DNA of 14,775 nt from an uncultured Coprococcus sp. (GTDB lineage Bacteria > Bacillota > Clostridia > Lachnospirales > Lachnospiraceae), in contig USSH01000032.1 of the NCBI GenBank assembly GCA_900557435.1, positions 1 through 14,775 on the forward strand, given 5' to 3'. Of the stretch, positions 7,745 to 14,775 are shown piece after piece. The notes under the pieces are model-generated. The model was not told the DNA's origin. It was given only the letters and a program-made list of their open reading frames with translations, and did no database searches. The position numbers and the translations under genes were made by a program. Positions within the stretch are counted from its first letter, which is position 1; each line of letters begins with the position of its first letter.

Positions 7745-8650
7745 TCATCTGTTATCCTCTAATACTTTCTCCCTCATCTCAGAATCGAATGCTCCCTTAC
7801 GGATCATGGCGATCTCCCTCTTGAATGGCTCGTAGCTTTTCTTGCTGTTTTCCGGATCTTTGATATATGGGGATTCCAGGATCTTTGGCACTTCCATGAA
7901 GTCTGGGTGGTTCATGATGTACATGAGCGGTTCAAAACCAATCTTGCCGAATCCAAAGTTCTCATGTCTGTCCTTTGCAGCTCCCGGCTCGTTCTTGCTG
8001 TCGTTCATGTGGAATACCGCTATCTGATCTTTGCCGATGAGTCTGTCGAACTTCTCCATGACACCGTCAAAGTCGTGTATTATGTCGTACCCCGCATCGC
8101 TGGTGTGGCAGGTGTCAAAGCATACTCTGAGCTTATCATTGTAGTTAACGCCATCATATATGCGTGCCAGCTCCTCGAAGTTTCTTCCGATCTCGCTCCC
8201 CTTGCCCGCCATGGTCTCAAGCGCTATATGGCATGTAGTGTCTGCGGTCAAGACTTCATTCAGTCCCTTTACTATGCTTGCTATTCCCTTGTCCACGCCC
8301 TCTCCAACATGTGATCCAGGATGAAGGACTATCGTATGTGATCCCATAGCCGCAGCCCTCTCTAATTCCTTTGCAAGAAATTCAACTGCTATCTCATATG
8401 TTGCAGGATTTACGGTATTTGCAAGATTGATTATATACGGTGCATGGACCACGAACTCCTCTATGCCGTGCTGTGCCATGAGTTCATGAGCTTCCTGTAT
8501 CTTCAGCTCCGATATATTCTTGCGCCTCGTATTCTGCGGTGCTCCAGTGTATAGCATAAATGTATTTGCCCCAAATGATACAGCATCCCTAACGGAGCCA
8601 AGCATCATATCCTTGCCTGACATGCCTACATGACATCCCAATTTCAACAT
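7745..8650 (-). CDS. nfo: Endonuclease IV (AP endonuclease)
   Basis: Endonuclease IV cleaves the DNA backbone 5' of abasic sites in base excision repair, using three zinc ions. The 301-residue protein has normal family length and a TIM-barrel pattern. All metal ligands are visible at expected places: H69 (VHAPY), H110 (LHPG), E145 (ALETMAG), D179 and H182 (CFDTCH), H214 (FHMNDS), D227 and H229 (DRHENFG) and E259 (ILESP). The start (MLKLGCHVG) has GGAGG 7 nt upstream. It is divergent from the VOC gene across a 263-nt gap and lies upstream of the unrelated AT-rich gene. No terminator hairpin is obvious in the 290 nt downstream, so read-through into the hypothetical gene is possible. Confidence 0.96.
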   Translation of the reverse strand: MLKLGCHVGMSGKDMMLGSVRDAVSFGANTFMLYTGAPQNTRRKNISELKIQEAHELMAQHGIEEFVVHAPYIINLANTVNPATYEIAVEFLAKELERAAAMGSHTIVLHPGSHVGEGVDKGIASIVKGLNEVLTADTTCHIALETMAGKGSEIGRNFEELARIYDGVNYNDKLRVCFDTCHTSDAGYDIIHDFDGVMEKFDRLIGKDQIAVFHMNDSKNEPGAAKDRHENFGFGKIGFEPLMYIMNHPDFMEVPKILESPYIKDPENSKKSYEPFKREIAMIRKGAFDSEMREKVLEDNR

Positions 8651-8736
8651 ATTTTTTCCTCCGGTTGTATTTTCCTATTTCTCTGTACAATAATCCGCCT
8701 ATCTCAAACTATTCCAGCCGACTTCTAACTACCACG

Positions 8737-8782
8737 CATGTCACAGTTTCTGTTTTGCACATGTCGCAGTTTCTGTTTTTGC
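8737..8782. repeat. 23-bp tandem repeat in the divergent nfo/VOC intergenic region
   Basis: Two adjacent 23-bp units start at 8737 and 8760 (CATGTCACAGTTTCTGTTTT and CATGTCGCAGTTTCTGTTTT at their left ends), nearly identical apart from A/G and a T slip. They lie 22-45 bp upstream of a TATAAT at 8805 that could serve the VOC gene, a position suited to a tandem activator or repressor site. Confidence 0.65.
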
Positions 8783-8804
8783 TGAATTTAAATAAGTAAT
8801 GGTG

Positions 8805-8810
8805 TATAAT
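8805..8810 (+). promoter_or_regulatory. Candidate -10 box of the VOC gene
   Basis: TATAAT, preceded by TG directly, lies about 100 nt before the VOC start. No good -35 is found at 16-18 nt (TTGCTG is at 20 nt). The tandem repeat just upstream may compensate through an activator. Weak call. Confidence 0.35.
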
Positions 8811-8913
8811 CTTTGTATGTTGCCATAAATTCATATACGATCTGATATTTTTCTCTTATCAGATGCGCAACTTATATTATACACATTTTACTATACAATG
8901 GGGGAGAACTATT

Positions 8914-9273
8914 ATGATTTTAAAAAATGTACTGATCGTGGTTAAAGATATTGAACGATCAAAGAAATTCTACAAAGATATTTTCGGGCTGGATGTCATA
9001 TTGGACAACGAAGGAAATGTTATATTAACTGGTGGTCTGGTGCTTCAGGACTACTCCATCTGGACCGATTTTATTGATGCTCCTGTAATATCTCACAATA
9101 ATGCATGTGAACTCTATTTTGAAGAACCCGACATCGAGACATTTGCTCTGAAACTGGACAAGAGTCCTTATGATATACATTATGTAAACAGATTGATGAC
9201 TCACTCATGGGGACAGCGCGTTATCAGATTCTATGATCCGGACGGAAACCTGATCGAGGTTGGCACACCTTAG
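8914..9273 (+). CDS. VOC-superfamily (glyoxalase/bleomycin resistance-fold) protein
   Basis: The gene encodes a 119-residue cytoplasmic protein of the vicinal oxygen chelate fold. It has paired beta-alpha-beta-beta-beta modules: an N-terminal VVKDIERSKKFYKDIFGLDV and a C-terminal RFYDPDGNLIEVGTP with a conserved metal-ligand-type glutamate. The family includes glyoxalase I, dioxygenases and drug-binding proteins. The substrate cannot be told from sequence, and single-domain members like this act as dimers. I chose the ATG at 8914 because GGGGGAG lies about 8 nt upstream; an in-frame ATG at 8863 lacks a ribosome binding site. Low similarity to named subgroups makes 'VOC family protein' the safe name. 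It is probably transcribed alone, with no clear terminator before the FKBP gene 136 nt on. Confidence 0.88.
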   Translation: MILKNVLIVVKDIERSKKFYKDIFGLDVILDNEGNVILTGGLVLQDYSIWTDFIDAPVISHNNACELYFEEPDIETFALKLDKSPYDIHYVNRLMTHSWGQRVIRFYDPDGNLIEVGTP

Positions 9274-9409
9274 ACGGAAAGTATTTTGCCTATACCCATT
9301 CCTGTCATTTCATGTTACAATTAATTATTACATATCATAGGCTGTCGTTTATGATACATGCAGGGGCTTATGCGTCTGCTCTACTACCACAATTGGAGGA
9401 CAAATATTT

Positions 9410-9835
9410 ATGAGTAACACAGGAAGAACCTGTAAGGTTCATTACACAGGAACATTTAACGACGGAACCAAATTTGATTCATCATATGACAGAGGCGAGC
9501 CAATCGAGTTCGTATGCGGCGCAGGTCAGATGATACCTGGGTTTGACCAGGCTGTTGAGGGTATGAATGTCGGCGACATAATCGATGTTCATCTCCGCCC
9601 AGAGGATGCATACGGAATGCCTGATCCAGAAGCCATCATCAAGGCTCCTCTTGCAGATATGCCTGGCGCTGAGAATCTTGAGGTCGGCAATCAGGTATAC
9701 CTTGCCAATTCCATGGGACAGCAGTTTCTTGTGAAGGTTATCGAAAAAGATGATGAATCCATCACATTTGACGCCAATCATGAGATGGCTGGCAAAGAGC
9801 TGAACTTTAAGATCGAGCTTGTATCAGTGGACTGA
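9410..9835 (+). CDS. FKBP-type peptidyl-prolyl isomerase, SlyD-like
   Basis: The gene encodes a 141-residue cytoplasmic proline isomerase and folding helper. The FKBP domain is split, as in SlyD: the first part (1-70) has VHYTGTFNDGTKFDSSYDRGEPIEF (shown in two pieces here: VHYTGTF and GTKFDSSYDRGEPIEF), followed by GAGQMIPGFDQAVEGMNVGD. An insert-in-flap domain (about 70-120, DAYGMPDPEAI through SMGQQFLVKVIE) follows, then the closing strand FDANHEMAGKELNF. NHEMAGKxLxF is a SlyD hallmark. The histidine- and cysteine-rich metal-binding tail of E. coli SlyD is absent, so nickel handling is not expected. The start has GGAGG 11 nt upstream, a slightly long spacing. A DUF3800 gene begins 83 nt downstream in the same direction and may be co-transcribed. 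Confidence 0.94.
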   Translation: MSNTGRTCKVHYTGTFNDGTKFDSSYDRGEPIEFVCGAGQMIPGFDQAVEGMNVGDIIDVHLRPEDAYGMPDPEAIIKAPLADMPGAENLEVGNQVYLANSMGQQFLVKVIEKDDESITFDANHEMAGKELNFKIELVSVD

Positions 9836-9918
9836 TCCGCATGTGGATATAGTTTTTATATCTGATATATTTCTATTTTTTTCAACATTACTTAAGATAA
9901 GAAAGGGACAGTGGGGTC

Positions 9919-10629
9919 ATGAATATATACATAGACGAATCAGGATCAATCAACAGGTATCATACAAGCGACCTGTATTTTGTTGTGTCTATGATACATG
10001 TTCTTGATCCCATTGCCCTTGAAAGAGCGTATAAGCGATTTATCTCTTCAAATTACGAGATGCTTCTTGATCTGGACAGTGACAAGGTTGACGATATGAC
10101 TGGGAAGATCGTCAAACACGGTGGCAGGATGTTCCGTGATGGCAAATTCCGCGAACTCAAAGGCGCACAATTTGACAGGGATATGAAGCATATATTTGTG
10201 GACTATTTTTCGAGAAAACACCACTTTGACGTGTACTATATTATGATGAAGAATGAGAATCTGCCAAGTCGTTTCTTTGACAACATATCCAGAACGTTTA
10301 ACTACTCCATCAAATCCGCACTGCTATACTTTATCCAAAGCGGATATCTCCCGGACGAAAGCTGTTTTCTTCAGCTCGACGAAAGGAATGAGCGGGTAGA
10401 GAACAAATCATTTCTAGAGAATTATCTAAACACAGAGCTCTCTCTCTCCGGACAGGTCGCCGGAGATTTCTCAGTGAGTTACTTTGATTCATCCTGCAAC
10501 AAGTTTATCCAAATAGCCGATGTATTCTCCAATCTGTTCTATTCTCATTTACAGACCGGACATTATGTCGATGAGTTGGAACTCATGAAGGAACTGGGAA
10601 TCCTAAAAGGAATATATGAGATGCCTTAA
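9919..10629 (+). CDS. DUF3800 domain-containing protein
   Basis: The gene encodes a 236-residue protein with the two landmarks of DUF3800: an N-terminal MNIYIDESGS (D6, E7 and S8 of the IDESG motif) and a C-terminal DSSCNKFIQIADVFSN (about 189-204, with conserved Gln-x-Ala-Asp). The acidic residues and predicted fold suggest an RNase H-like catalytic core, but no activity is established from what I can see. Family members often sit near mobile or defence genes; here the only such sign is a REP-like pair beginning 7 nt after the stop. The start is supported by a GGGG-rich region close to the ATG. The gene may be read from the FKBP promoter, since only 83 nt with a weak AT hairpin (9846-9862) separates them. 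Confidence 0.85.
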   Translation: MNIYIDESGSINRYHTSDLYFVVSMIHVLDPIALERAYKRFISSNYEMLLDLDSDKVDDMTGKIVKHGGRMFRDGKFRELKGAQFDRDMKHIFVDYFSRKHHFDVYYIMMKNENLPSRFFDNISRTFNYSIKSALLYFIQSGYLPDESCFLQLDERNERVENKSFLENYLNTELSLSGQVAGDFSVSYFDSSCNKFIQIADVFSNLFYSHLQTGHYVDELELMKELGILKGIYEMP

Positions 10630-10636
10630 TTTTTAT

Positions 10637-10690
10637 GGGGACGGAGGTGCCTGTCCCCCTTTCGCTGTGGGGACGGAGGTGCCTGTCCCC
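10637..10690. repeat. Tandem pair of REP-like bulged palindromes (copy pair 2)
   Basis: Two identical 22-nt units lie at 10637-10658 and 10669-10690, a 32-bp period. Each is followed by CCTTTCGC. They differ from pair 1 (3228-3284) only by AGGTGCCT instead of AGGTACCT in the loop; the outer GGGGAC/GTCCCC arms and the unpaired GG are identical. They begin 7 nt past the DUF3800 stop codon. Confidence 0.75.
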
Positions 10691-10704
10691 CTTTCGCGGA
10701 AACT

Positions 10705-10755
10705 AAAAAAAGGATTGAACCTTACGATCAATATCGCGGTTTCAATCCTTTTTTT
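10705..10755. terminator. Bidirectional hairpin terminator between convergent genes
   Basis: GGATTGAACC pairs with GGTTTCAATCC (one bulged T), flanked by seven A on the left and seven T on the right. It is placed to end both the DUF3800 transcript and the leftward transporter transcript. Confidence 0.88.
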
Positions 10756-10757
10756 AA

Positions 10758-10834
10758 TACCAATAGCCTTCGAGCGATGCTCACACAGAACACTTACATA
10801 GATAAACGCACTATCGAAGGACTTACTGTTGGTA
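10758..10834. other. Structured intergenic element
   Basis: Nested inverted repeats occur here: TACCAA/TTGGTA (10758-10763 with 10829-10834) enclosing CCTTCGA/TCGAAGG (10767-10773 with 10814-10820), with an alternative GAGC-GAT-GCTC hairpin inside. It could be a 3' UTR structure or a small RNA. The rest of 10630-10952, beyond the REP pair and terminator, shows only AT-rich sequence with a repeated CTT(A/G)TCAAAA. Confidence 0.35.
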
Positions 10835-10952
10835 CTTATATAATAACATTTGGTTGACATAAAATCAAGTCTATGTCCATAAAAATCCATAAGAATCTTA
10901 TCAAAACTTGCCAACCAAAATCTTGTCAAAAATCCAATATAGATTCAAAAAA

Positions 10953-12476
10953 CTATCTGTCAGATGGCTGGTGCCCACTGACATCTCCGCCACCATCCCT
11001 GCGGCTGTGTCCGAATGCCAGATAGCCAATAAACAATACAAACAATAATGCAACTCCCATCCAGATGCACAGCAGCTTTGTTCCCTTCGGTGCAAATGTA
11101 TCGTAGTATCCCTTGAAATAGATTACCACTATTATAAGTGGCAGTACATATGACATGTACTTTCTGAGATACTGCGGGAATGGCTTGCCGATACCAGTGT
11201 CTGCCTCAGCGACAAAGTTATCAAAGCCCCAGCCATTTTTTCTTGTACAGAATAGGACAAAAAGTAATGATCCGAGCGGAAGAATATTGCCTGATACGAG
11301 GAAATCTTCCAGATCCATGATATTTGTACCCTCTCCCATCGGAGTGATTCCTGAGAGCACATTGAATCCCAGAACAGCCGGCAGTGAGAGCACGGATATC
11401 CCGATCAGATTTATAATGAGTGACTTCTTCCTCTTCCATCCAAACATATCTATACTTATCGATATGATATTTTCGAACACCGCTATGACCGTGGACAGCG
11501 CCGCAAATGACATGAATATGAAAAACAGTATTCCCCACACTCTTCCGCCCGGCATGTGATTGAATACATTTGGCAGAGTCATGAACAGAAGTGAGGGGCC
11601 CTTGTCAGGGCTAATCCCATAGGCAAAACATGCCGGAAGAATGATCACACCTGCCATCAATGCAACAAATGTATCAAGGTACATAACGCTCTTCGCCTCA
11701 CCGGACAATTTTCTCTCTTTGCCTATATAGCTTCCGAATATCTCCATGGATCCCATACCTACACTGAGTGTAAAGAATGCCTGGGTCATGGCGTCAAATA
11801 ATACATTACCCCAGCCTCTGGCATTTGCACGCTCGATACTTGGAACAAGATAGAACTTAAGCCCTTCTTCGTTGCCCGAGAGCATGAGCGAATTCACTGC
11901 CATGACTATCATCAGAACTATAAGTGCAAGCATCATGATCTTTGTCACCCTCTCCACTCCGTTCTGAAGTCCCAGCGAACATATACCTATGCAGCACACG
12001 ATGACTGCAAGTGTGATCGCAACCATAAGTCCCGGCGATGCGAGCATGCCTGAAAATTTGTCTTCTATTACATTTACCGACTGCCCATGAAGCTGTCCTG
12101 AACCCATGACGTACACATAGTATACCATCCAGCCCGCTACCATAGTATAGAACATCATCAACAGATAGTTGCCGGCATAGGCATACCAGCTGAATTTATG
12201 CCAGTTGCCGCCCTTCGGCGCAAGCTCCTTAAGTGCTGAACCAACGCTCTTGCCACTTCCTCTGCCTATCGCAAACTCACAGGTAAGGATAGGATATCCC
12301 AGAAGCAGCAGACACAGCAGATATATCACGATAAATATCGCTCCACCATTCTGCCCGCATATATACGGGAATTTCCATACATTTCCAAGACCTATGGCAC
12401 ATCCCGCCGACACAAGGATGAACCCAAGTCTGGAGGCGAACTTTTCTCTGTCGCCGCTGTTATTATCTTTACTCAT
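10953..12476 (-). CDS. Sodium-dependent NSS (SNF) family transporter
   Basis: The gene encodes a 507-residue inner-membrane symporter of the neurotransmitter:sodium symporter family (LeuT fold), which imports amino acids or related amines with Na+. The N-terminal signature is clear: FASRLGFILVSAGCAIGLGN then VWKFPY (about 13-38). This is the TM1 unwound region that binds Na+ and substrate, followed by GGAIFIVIYLL in TM2. About 11-12 hydrophobic segments follow, with the TM6-TM8 region (FFTLSVGMGSMEIFGSY; FAALSTVIAVFENI) conserved as in bacterial tryptophan/tyrosine-type members. Substrate is not assignable. The start has AAAGGA about 8 nt upstream and a promoter close by. The short hydrophilic C-terminal tail is normal. 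No partner gene is adjacent. Confidence 0.94.
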   Translation of the reverse strand: MSKDNNSGDREKFASRLGFILVSAGCAIGLGNVWKFPYICGQNGGAIFIVIYLLCLLLLGYPILTCEFAIGRGSGKSVGSALKELAPKGGNWHKFSWYAYAGNYLLMMFYTMVAGWMVYYVYVMGSGQLHGQSVNVIEDKFSGMLASPGLMVAITLAVIVCCIGICSLGLQNGVERVTKIMMLALIVLMIVMAVNSLMLSGNEEGLKFYLVPSIERANARGWGNVLFDAMTQAFFTLSVGMGSMEIFGSYIGKERKLSGEAKSVMYLDTFVALMAGVIILPACFAYGISPDKGPSLLFMTLPNVFNHMPGGRVWGILFFIFMSFAALSTVIAVFENIISISIDMFGWKRKKSLIINLIGISVLSLPAVLGFNVLSGITPMGEGTNIMDLEDFLVSGNILPLGSLLFVLFCTRKNGWGFDNFVAEADTGIGKPFPQYLRKYMSYVLPLIIVVIYFKGYYDTFAPKGTKLLCIWMGVALLFVLFIGYLAFGHSRRDGGGDVSGHQPSDR

Positions 12477-12500
12477 ACACTTTTCCTTTCACAGATATCA

Positions 12501-12529
12501 GTATTATTTGCGTCAGATGTTTACTTCAA
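12501..12529 (-). promoter_or_regulatory. Candidate promoter of the NSS transporter
   Basis: On the minus strand TTGAAG (plus 12524-12529) and TAATAC (plus 12501-12506) are separated by 17 nt. The expected start leaves a short leader of under 20 nt before the start codon at 12476. Confidence 0.45.
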
Positions 12530-12770
12530 GCTGTTACATTCTGCATTGTTTTTTCATTTATGCTGACACATACCTTGTGATTGTAACATATATCATTGCA
12601 TTTGTGTGTTTAAACTTTTGCAGTTTAAAGCAAATTTTATCCCATATTTGAACCAGATAAAATACAGATATTTTTATGTTTGCTGTGCGTTTTCAACGAG
12701 TATATTTTCCTGCAAAATAAATCTATTAATTTACATATAAATGATTACATTTTTCCATATTATATTTTAT
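12530..12770. other. AT-rich intergenic DNA between divergent genes
   Basis: No gene is supported. A perfect TTTAAAC-N7-GTTTAAA inverted repeat (12609-12629) is the only notable element and could bind a regulator of either divergent gene. The remainder is plain AT-rich sequence. Confidence 0.35.
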
Positions 12771-12804
12771 TATAATGAGTAGAATGTTCTTAATACTATT
12801 AAGA
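12771..12804 (+). promoter_or_regulatory. Candidate -10 and adjacent palindrome upstream of the GH13 gene
   Basis: TATAAT (12771-12776) lies about 240 nt before the GH13 start; no strong -35 is seen at 17 nt. TCTTAAT-ACT-ATTAAGA (12788-12804), a perfect 7-bp inverted repeat, lies just past the expected transcription start, where an operator would block elongation or open-complex formation. Confidence 0.4.
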
Positions 12805-12865
12805 CCGTTCTCCGTATTCTGAGGCAGATTTCTGTGTGGGATTGCAGTACCTTACCTTATTTCAT

Positions 12866-12992
12866 AAGTTTTCGCTGAGAACTTGTGATATACCTTATAA
12901 ACCACCAGCGCATAGCTGCAAGTGCGCTGCTCGCATTATGGAGGAATAAATAGTAACACATGCGCCGCGCGAAGTGCATTTATATGCGCATG
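12866..12992 (+). promoter_or_regulatory. Leader with three inverted repeats before the GH13 gene
   Basis: AAGTTTTC-GCT-GAGAACTT (12866-12884, one mismatch), CAGCGCA-N10-TGCGCTG (12906-12929, perfect) and CATGCGC-N20-GCGCATG (12959-12992, perfect) follow each other and end 18 nt before the ribosome binding site region. The first resembles a symmetric repressor site; the other two look like RNA hairpins. No terminator-type U run follows them. Function is inference. Confidence 0.45.
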
Positions 12993-13019
12993 CTACATTT
13001 TTTAAGGAGGACATTTATT

Positions 13020-14612
13020 ATGGCTACATGGCTTAAAGATGCAATTTTTTATGAGATATACCCACAGAGCTTCTACGATACCAACGGTGACGGAATCGGT
13101 GATTTCAACGGAATCACTGCAAAGCTTGACTATATCAAGTCTCTTGGATGCAACGCTATCTGGATGAATCCTTGCTTTGATTCACCATTTTCCGATGCAG
13201 GCTACGATGTAAGGGATTACAAGAAGGTTGCCGAGAGATACGGCACCATGGATGATATCAAGAACCTCTTCGCCGAGGCTCACAAGAGGGACATGCATAT
13301 TCTTCTCGACCTGGTTCCAGGCCACACATCTGAGGAGCATGCATGGTTTACCGAGAGCAAGAAGACTGAGGCAAATGAGTACACAGACAGATATATGTGG
13401 ACTGACGGATGGCTCTGCGGCGGTGCAGGTCTCAACTACATCGCAGGTGAGACACCTCGAAATGCAGCCTACATCGTCAATTTCTTCAAATGCCAGCCGG
13501 CTCTCAACTACGGTGTTCTGAACCCAACCGAGAGATGGCACAAGAGCATGTACGATCCTGCATGTATAGCAACAAGAGAAGCTATGAAGGACGTGTGCCG
13601 TTTCTGGCTTGATGCCGGATGTGACGGATTCCGTGTTGATATGGCTGACTCACTTGTAAAACACGACGATGCGAACAAGAGTGGAACTGTCGCTGTATGG
13701 CAGGATATTCTCGGTGACATTCACGCCGAATACCCAGAATCAGCATTTGTATCAGAGTGGGGAAAGGCTGAGCAGTCCATCAAGGCAGGTTTCGATATGG
13801 ACTTCTATCTTGACTGGATGGGCAACGGATATAACTCTCTGGTAAGAGATTACGAAGCTCACCTGAATGCATTTGCATCTCTTCCGGAGAAGCTCGATGA
13901 CAGCGTGGCAAACAACAGCTTCTTCAAGGCTGACAGCAAGGGAACATGTGACCACTTCATTGATGAATACATGGGAAGATATGAGCAGATAAAGGACAAG
14001 GGCGCCATCGCCCTCATCACAGGAAACCACGACACTACACGTATCAGCTACGGACTCTCTGAGGATGAGTTAAAGCTTGCCTACGCATTCTTCCTGACCA
14101 TGCCAGGCAATCCATTCATCTACTACGGTGATGAGATCGCCATGAGATTCAGAAGCATGGCAAGCAAGGAGGGCGGTTTCACAAGAACAGGTTCAAGAAC
14201 TCCTATGCAGTGGAACTCAGGTGAGAACATGGGATTCTCAACAGCGCCTGCCGACAAGCTCTATCTACCGGTTGATCCTGCAGAAAATGCTGCAAATGTT
14301 GAAGCTGCTGAAGCGGATCAGAACTCACTTCTCAACACAGTTAAATCGCTCACCGAGCTCAGACACTCACAGGCTGATCTTCTTGACAAGAGCAATCTTG
14401 AGATCATCAGCAGAAAGCCTATGGTATACAAAAGAGGAAACCTGATCCTTGCAGTGAATCCTAAGAATACTGCCACTCAGTCAAGAAAACTTGCCGAGTT
14501 GACAGATGATTCAAAGGTTATATATTCTATAGCAGTAAATGGCACACAGCCAAGCGCTGCTGATGGAGTTATCACTCTTCCGGCACAGAGCTTTGTTGTG
14601 ATAAACTGCTAA
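13020..14612 (+). CDS. GH13 alpha-amylase family glycoside hydrolase (alpha-glucosidase type), cytoplasmic
   Basis: The gene encodes a 530-residue GH13 enzyme with a (beta/alpha)8 barrel and a C-terminal beta domain, without signal peptide. It should hydrolyse or transfer alpha-linked glucosyl units inside the cell. Visible landmarks are AIFYEIYPQSF (8-18), a Ca2+-site-like DTNGDGIGDFNG (20-31), the nucleophile D207 in GFRVDMAD, acid/base E246 in FVSEWG and stabiliser D338 in TGNHDT. GDEIAMR and TRTPMQW-type motifs follow, as in oligo-1,6-glucosidase, sucrose-isomerase and trehalose-hydrolase relatives. Conserved region I reads LVPGHTSEEH, where most relatives have VxNHTSDEH, and QPALNYG replaces QPDLNY. 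The start at 13020 has AAGGAGG at ideal distance; an in-frame ATG at 12960 lacks a well-spaced site. The exact substrate is uncertain. Confidence 0.93.
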   Translation: MATWLKDAIFYEIYPQSFYDTNGDGIGDFNGITAKLDYIKSLGCNAIWMNPCFDSPFSDAGYDVRDYKKVAERYGTMDDIKNLFAEAHKRDMHILLDLVPGHTSEEHAWFTESKKTEANEYTDRYMWTDGWLCGGAGLNYIAGETPRNAAYIVNFFKCQPALNYGVLNPTERWHKSMYDPACIATREAMKDVCRFWLDAGCDGFRVDMADSLVKHDDANKSGTVAVWQDILGDIHAEYPESAFVSEWGKAEQSIKAGFDMDFYLDWMGNGYNSLVRDYEAHLNAFASLPEKLDDSVANNSFFKADSKGTCDHFIDEYMGRYEQIKDKGAIALITGNHDTTRISYGLSEDELKLAYAFFLTMPGNPFIYYGDEIAMRFRSMASKEGGFTRTGSRTPMQWNSGENMGFSTAPADKLYLPVDPAENAANVEAAEADQNSLLNTVKSLTELRHSQADLLDKSNLEIISRKPMVYKRGNLILAVNPKNTATQSRKLAELTDDSKVIYSIAVNGTQPSAADGVITLPAQSFVVINC

Positions 14613-14646
14613 TTTGGAGCAATATATAAAAACTCAATAACCATAT

Positions 14647-14735
14647 AAAAAGGTCATTACATAATATGGCAATCATACACAACGGAGATTTCATTTTCCA
14701 TGTGGGTTGCTCATATTATGCGATGGCCTCTTTTT
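14647..14735 (+). terminator. Very long imperfect hairpin, terminator-like
   Basis: The whole 89 nt can fold back on itself. AAAAGG(T/U)CAT pairs with ATGGCC-TTTT, CATAATATG-GCAA (14660-14672) with TTGC-T-CATATTATG (14707-14720), CACA with TGTG, and GGAGA with TTTTCC around a 6-nt loop. It ends in CTCTTTTT and begins with AAAAA, so it could stop transcription both ways. It begins about 35 nt after the GH13 stop. It is far longer than a usual terminator; a small MITE-like palindrome is an alternative. Confidence 0.65.
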
Positions 14736-14775
14736 AATGTTGCCCAGGACTTTTCCCCACTTTCCATCTATACCC

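Noticed and set aside
10633..10929. 98-codon leftward ORF over the REP pair and terminator
   Set aside because: It reads through a terminator hairpin and two repeats, has no ribosome binding site that I can see, and no recognised domain.
12205..12651. Rightward ORF opposite the NSS transporter start and its upstream region
   Set aside because: It is mostly antisense to a clear membrane protein gene and lacks a ribosome binding site and domain.

Overview
The window looks like chromosomal DNA of a Gram-positive clostridium, most likely family Lachnospiraceae (Coprococcus/Roseburia-type). This rests on strong GGAGG-type ribosome binding sites, AT-rich intergenic DNA around moderate-GC genes, rho-independent terminators after most genes, and the flavour of the proteins. 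The genus is inference. No prophage, integrase, CRISPR array, rRNA or tRNA was found.

Layout. (1) 1-4084 is read leftwards: the start of a PD-(D/E)XK-like (sce7726-type) protein cut by the window edge, a class II J-domain chaperone (364-1287), enolase (1659-2963) with a long structured leader, and a ZIP-family metal transporter (3308-4084). A tandem pair of REP-like bulged palindromes lies between the enolase leader and the ZIP gene. (2) 4085-4650 is an AT-rich intergenic stretch with a consensus DnaA box, several weaker boxes at near-helical spacing, an extended -10 promoter, and a TTGACA-17-CATAAT promoter overlapped by a perfect 8-bp inverted repeat. It precedes a rightward MurE-type Mur ligase (4651-6174) whose motifs resemble L-lysine-type rather than DAP-type enzymes. 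(3) A strong hairpin terminator separates this from two leftward genes: an unrecognised AT-rich 383-residue protein (6303-7454), preceded by degenerate direct repeats, and endonuclease IV (7745-8650). (4) 8914-10629 holds three short rightward genes: a VOC-fold protein, a SlyD-type FKBP isomerase and a DUF3800 protein, followed by a second REP-like pair and a bidirectional terminator. (5) A leftward sodium-dependent NSS-family transporter (10953-12476) is divergent from a rightward cytoplasmic GH13 alpha-glucosidase-type enzyme (13020-14612). The latter has a long leader rich in inverted repeats and an almost continuous 89-nt hairpin downstream.

The genes are mostly independently transcribed housekeeping functions: glycolysis, protein folding, metal uptake, cell wall, DNA repair, solute uptake and glucan breakdown. 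They do not form one pathway. I see no convincing multi-gene novel system. The parts least explained by known families are the orphan 383-residue protein with its upstream repeats, the phased DnaA-box-like cluster before the MurE paralog, and the repeat and hairpin elements.
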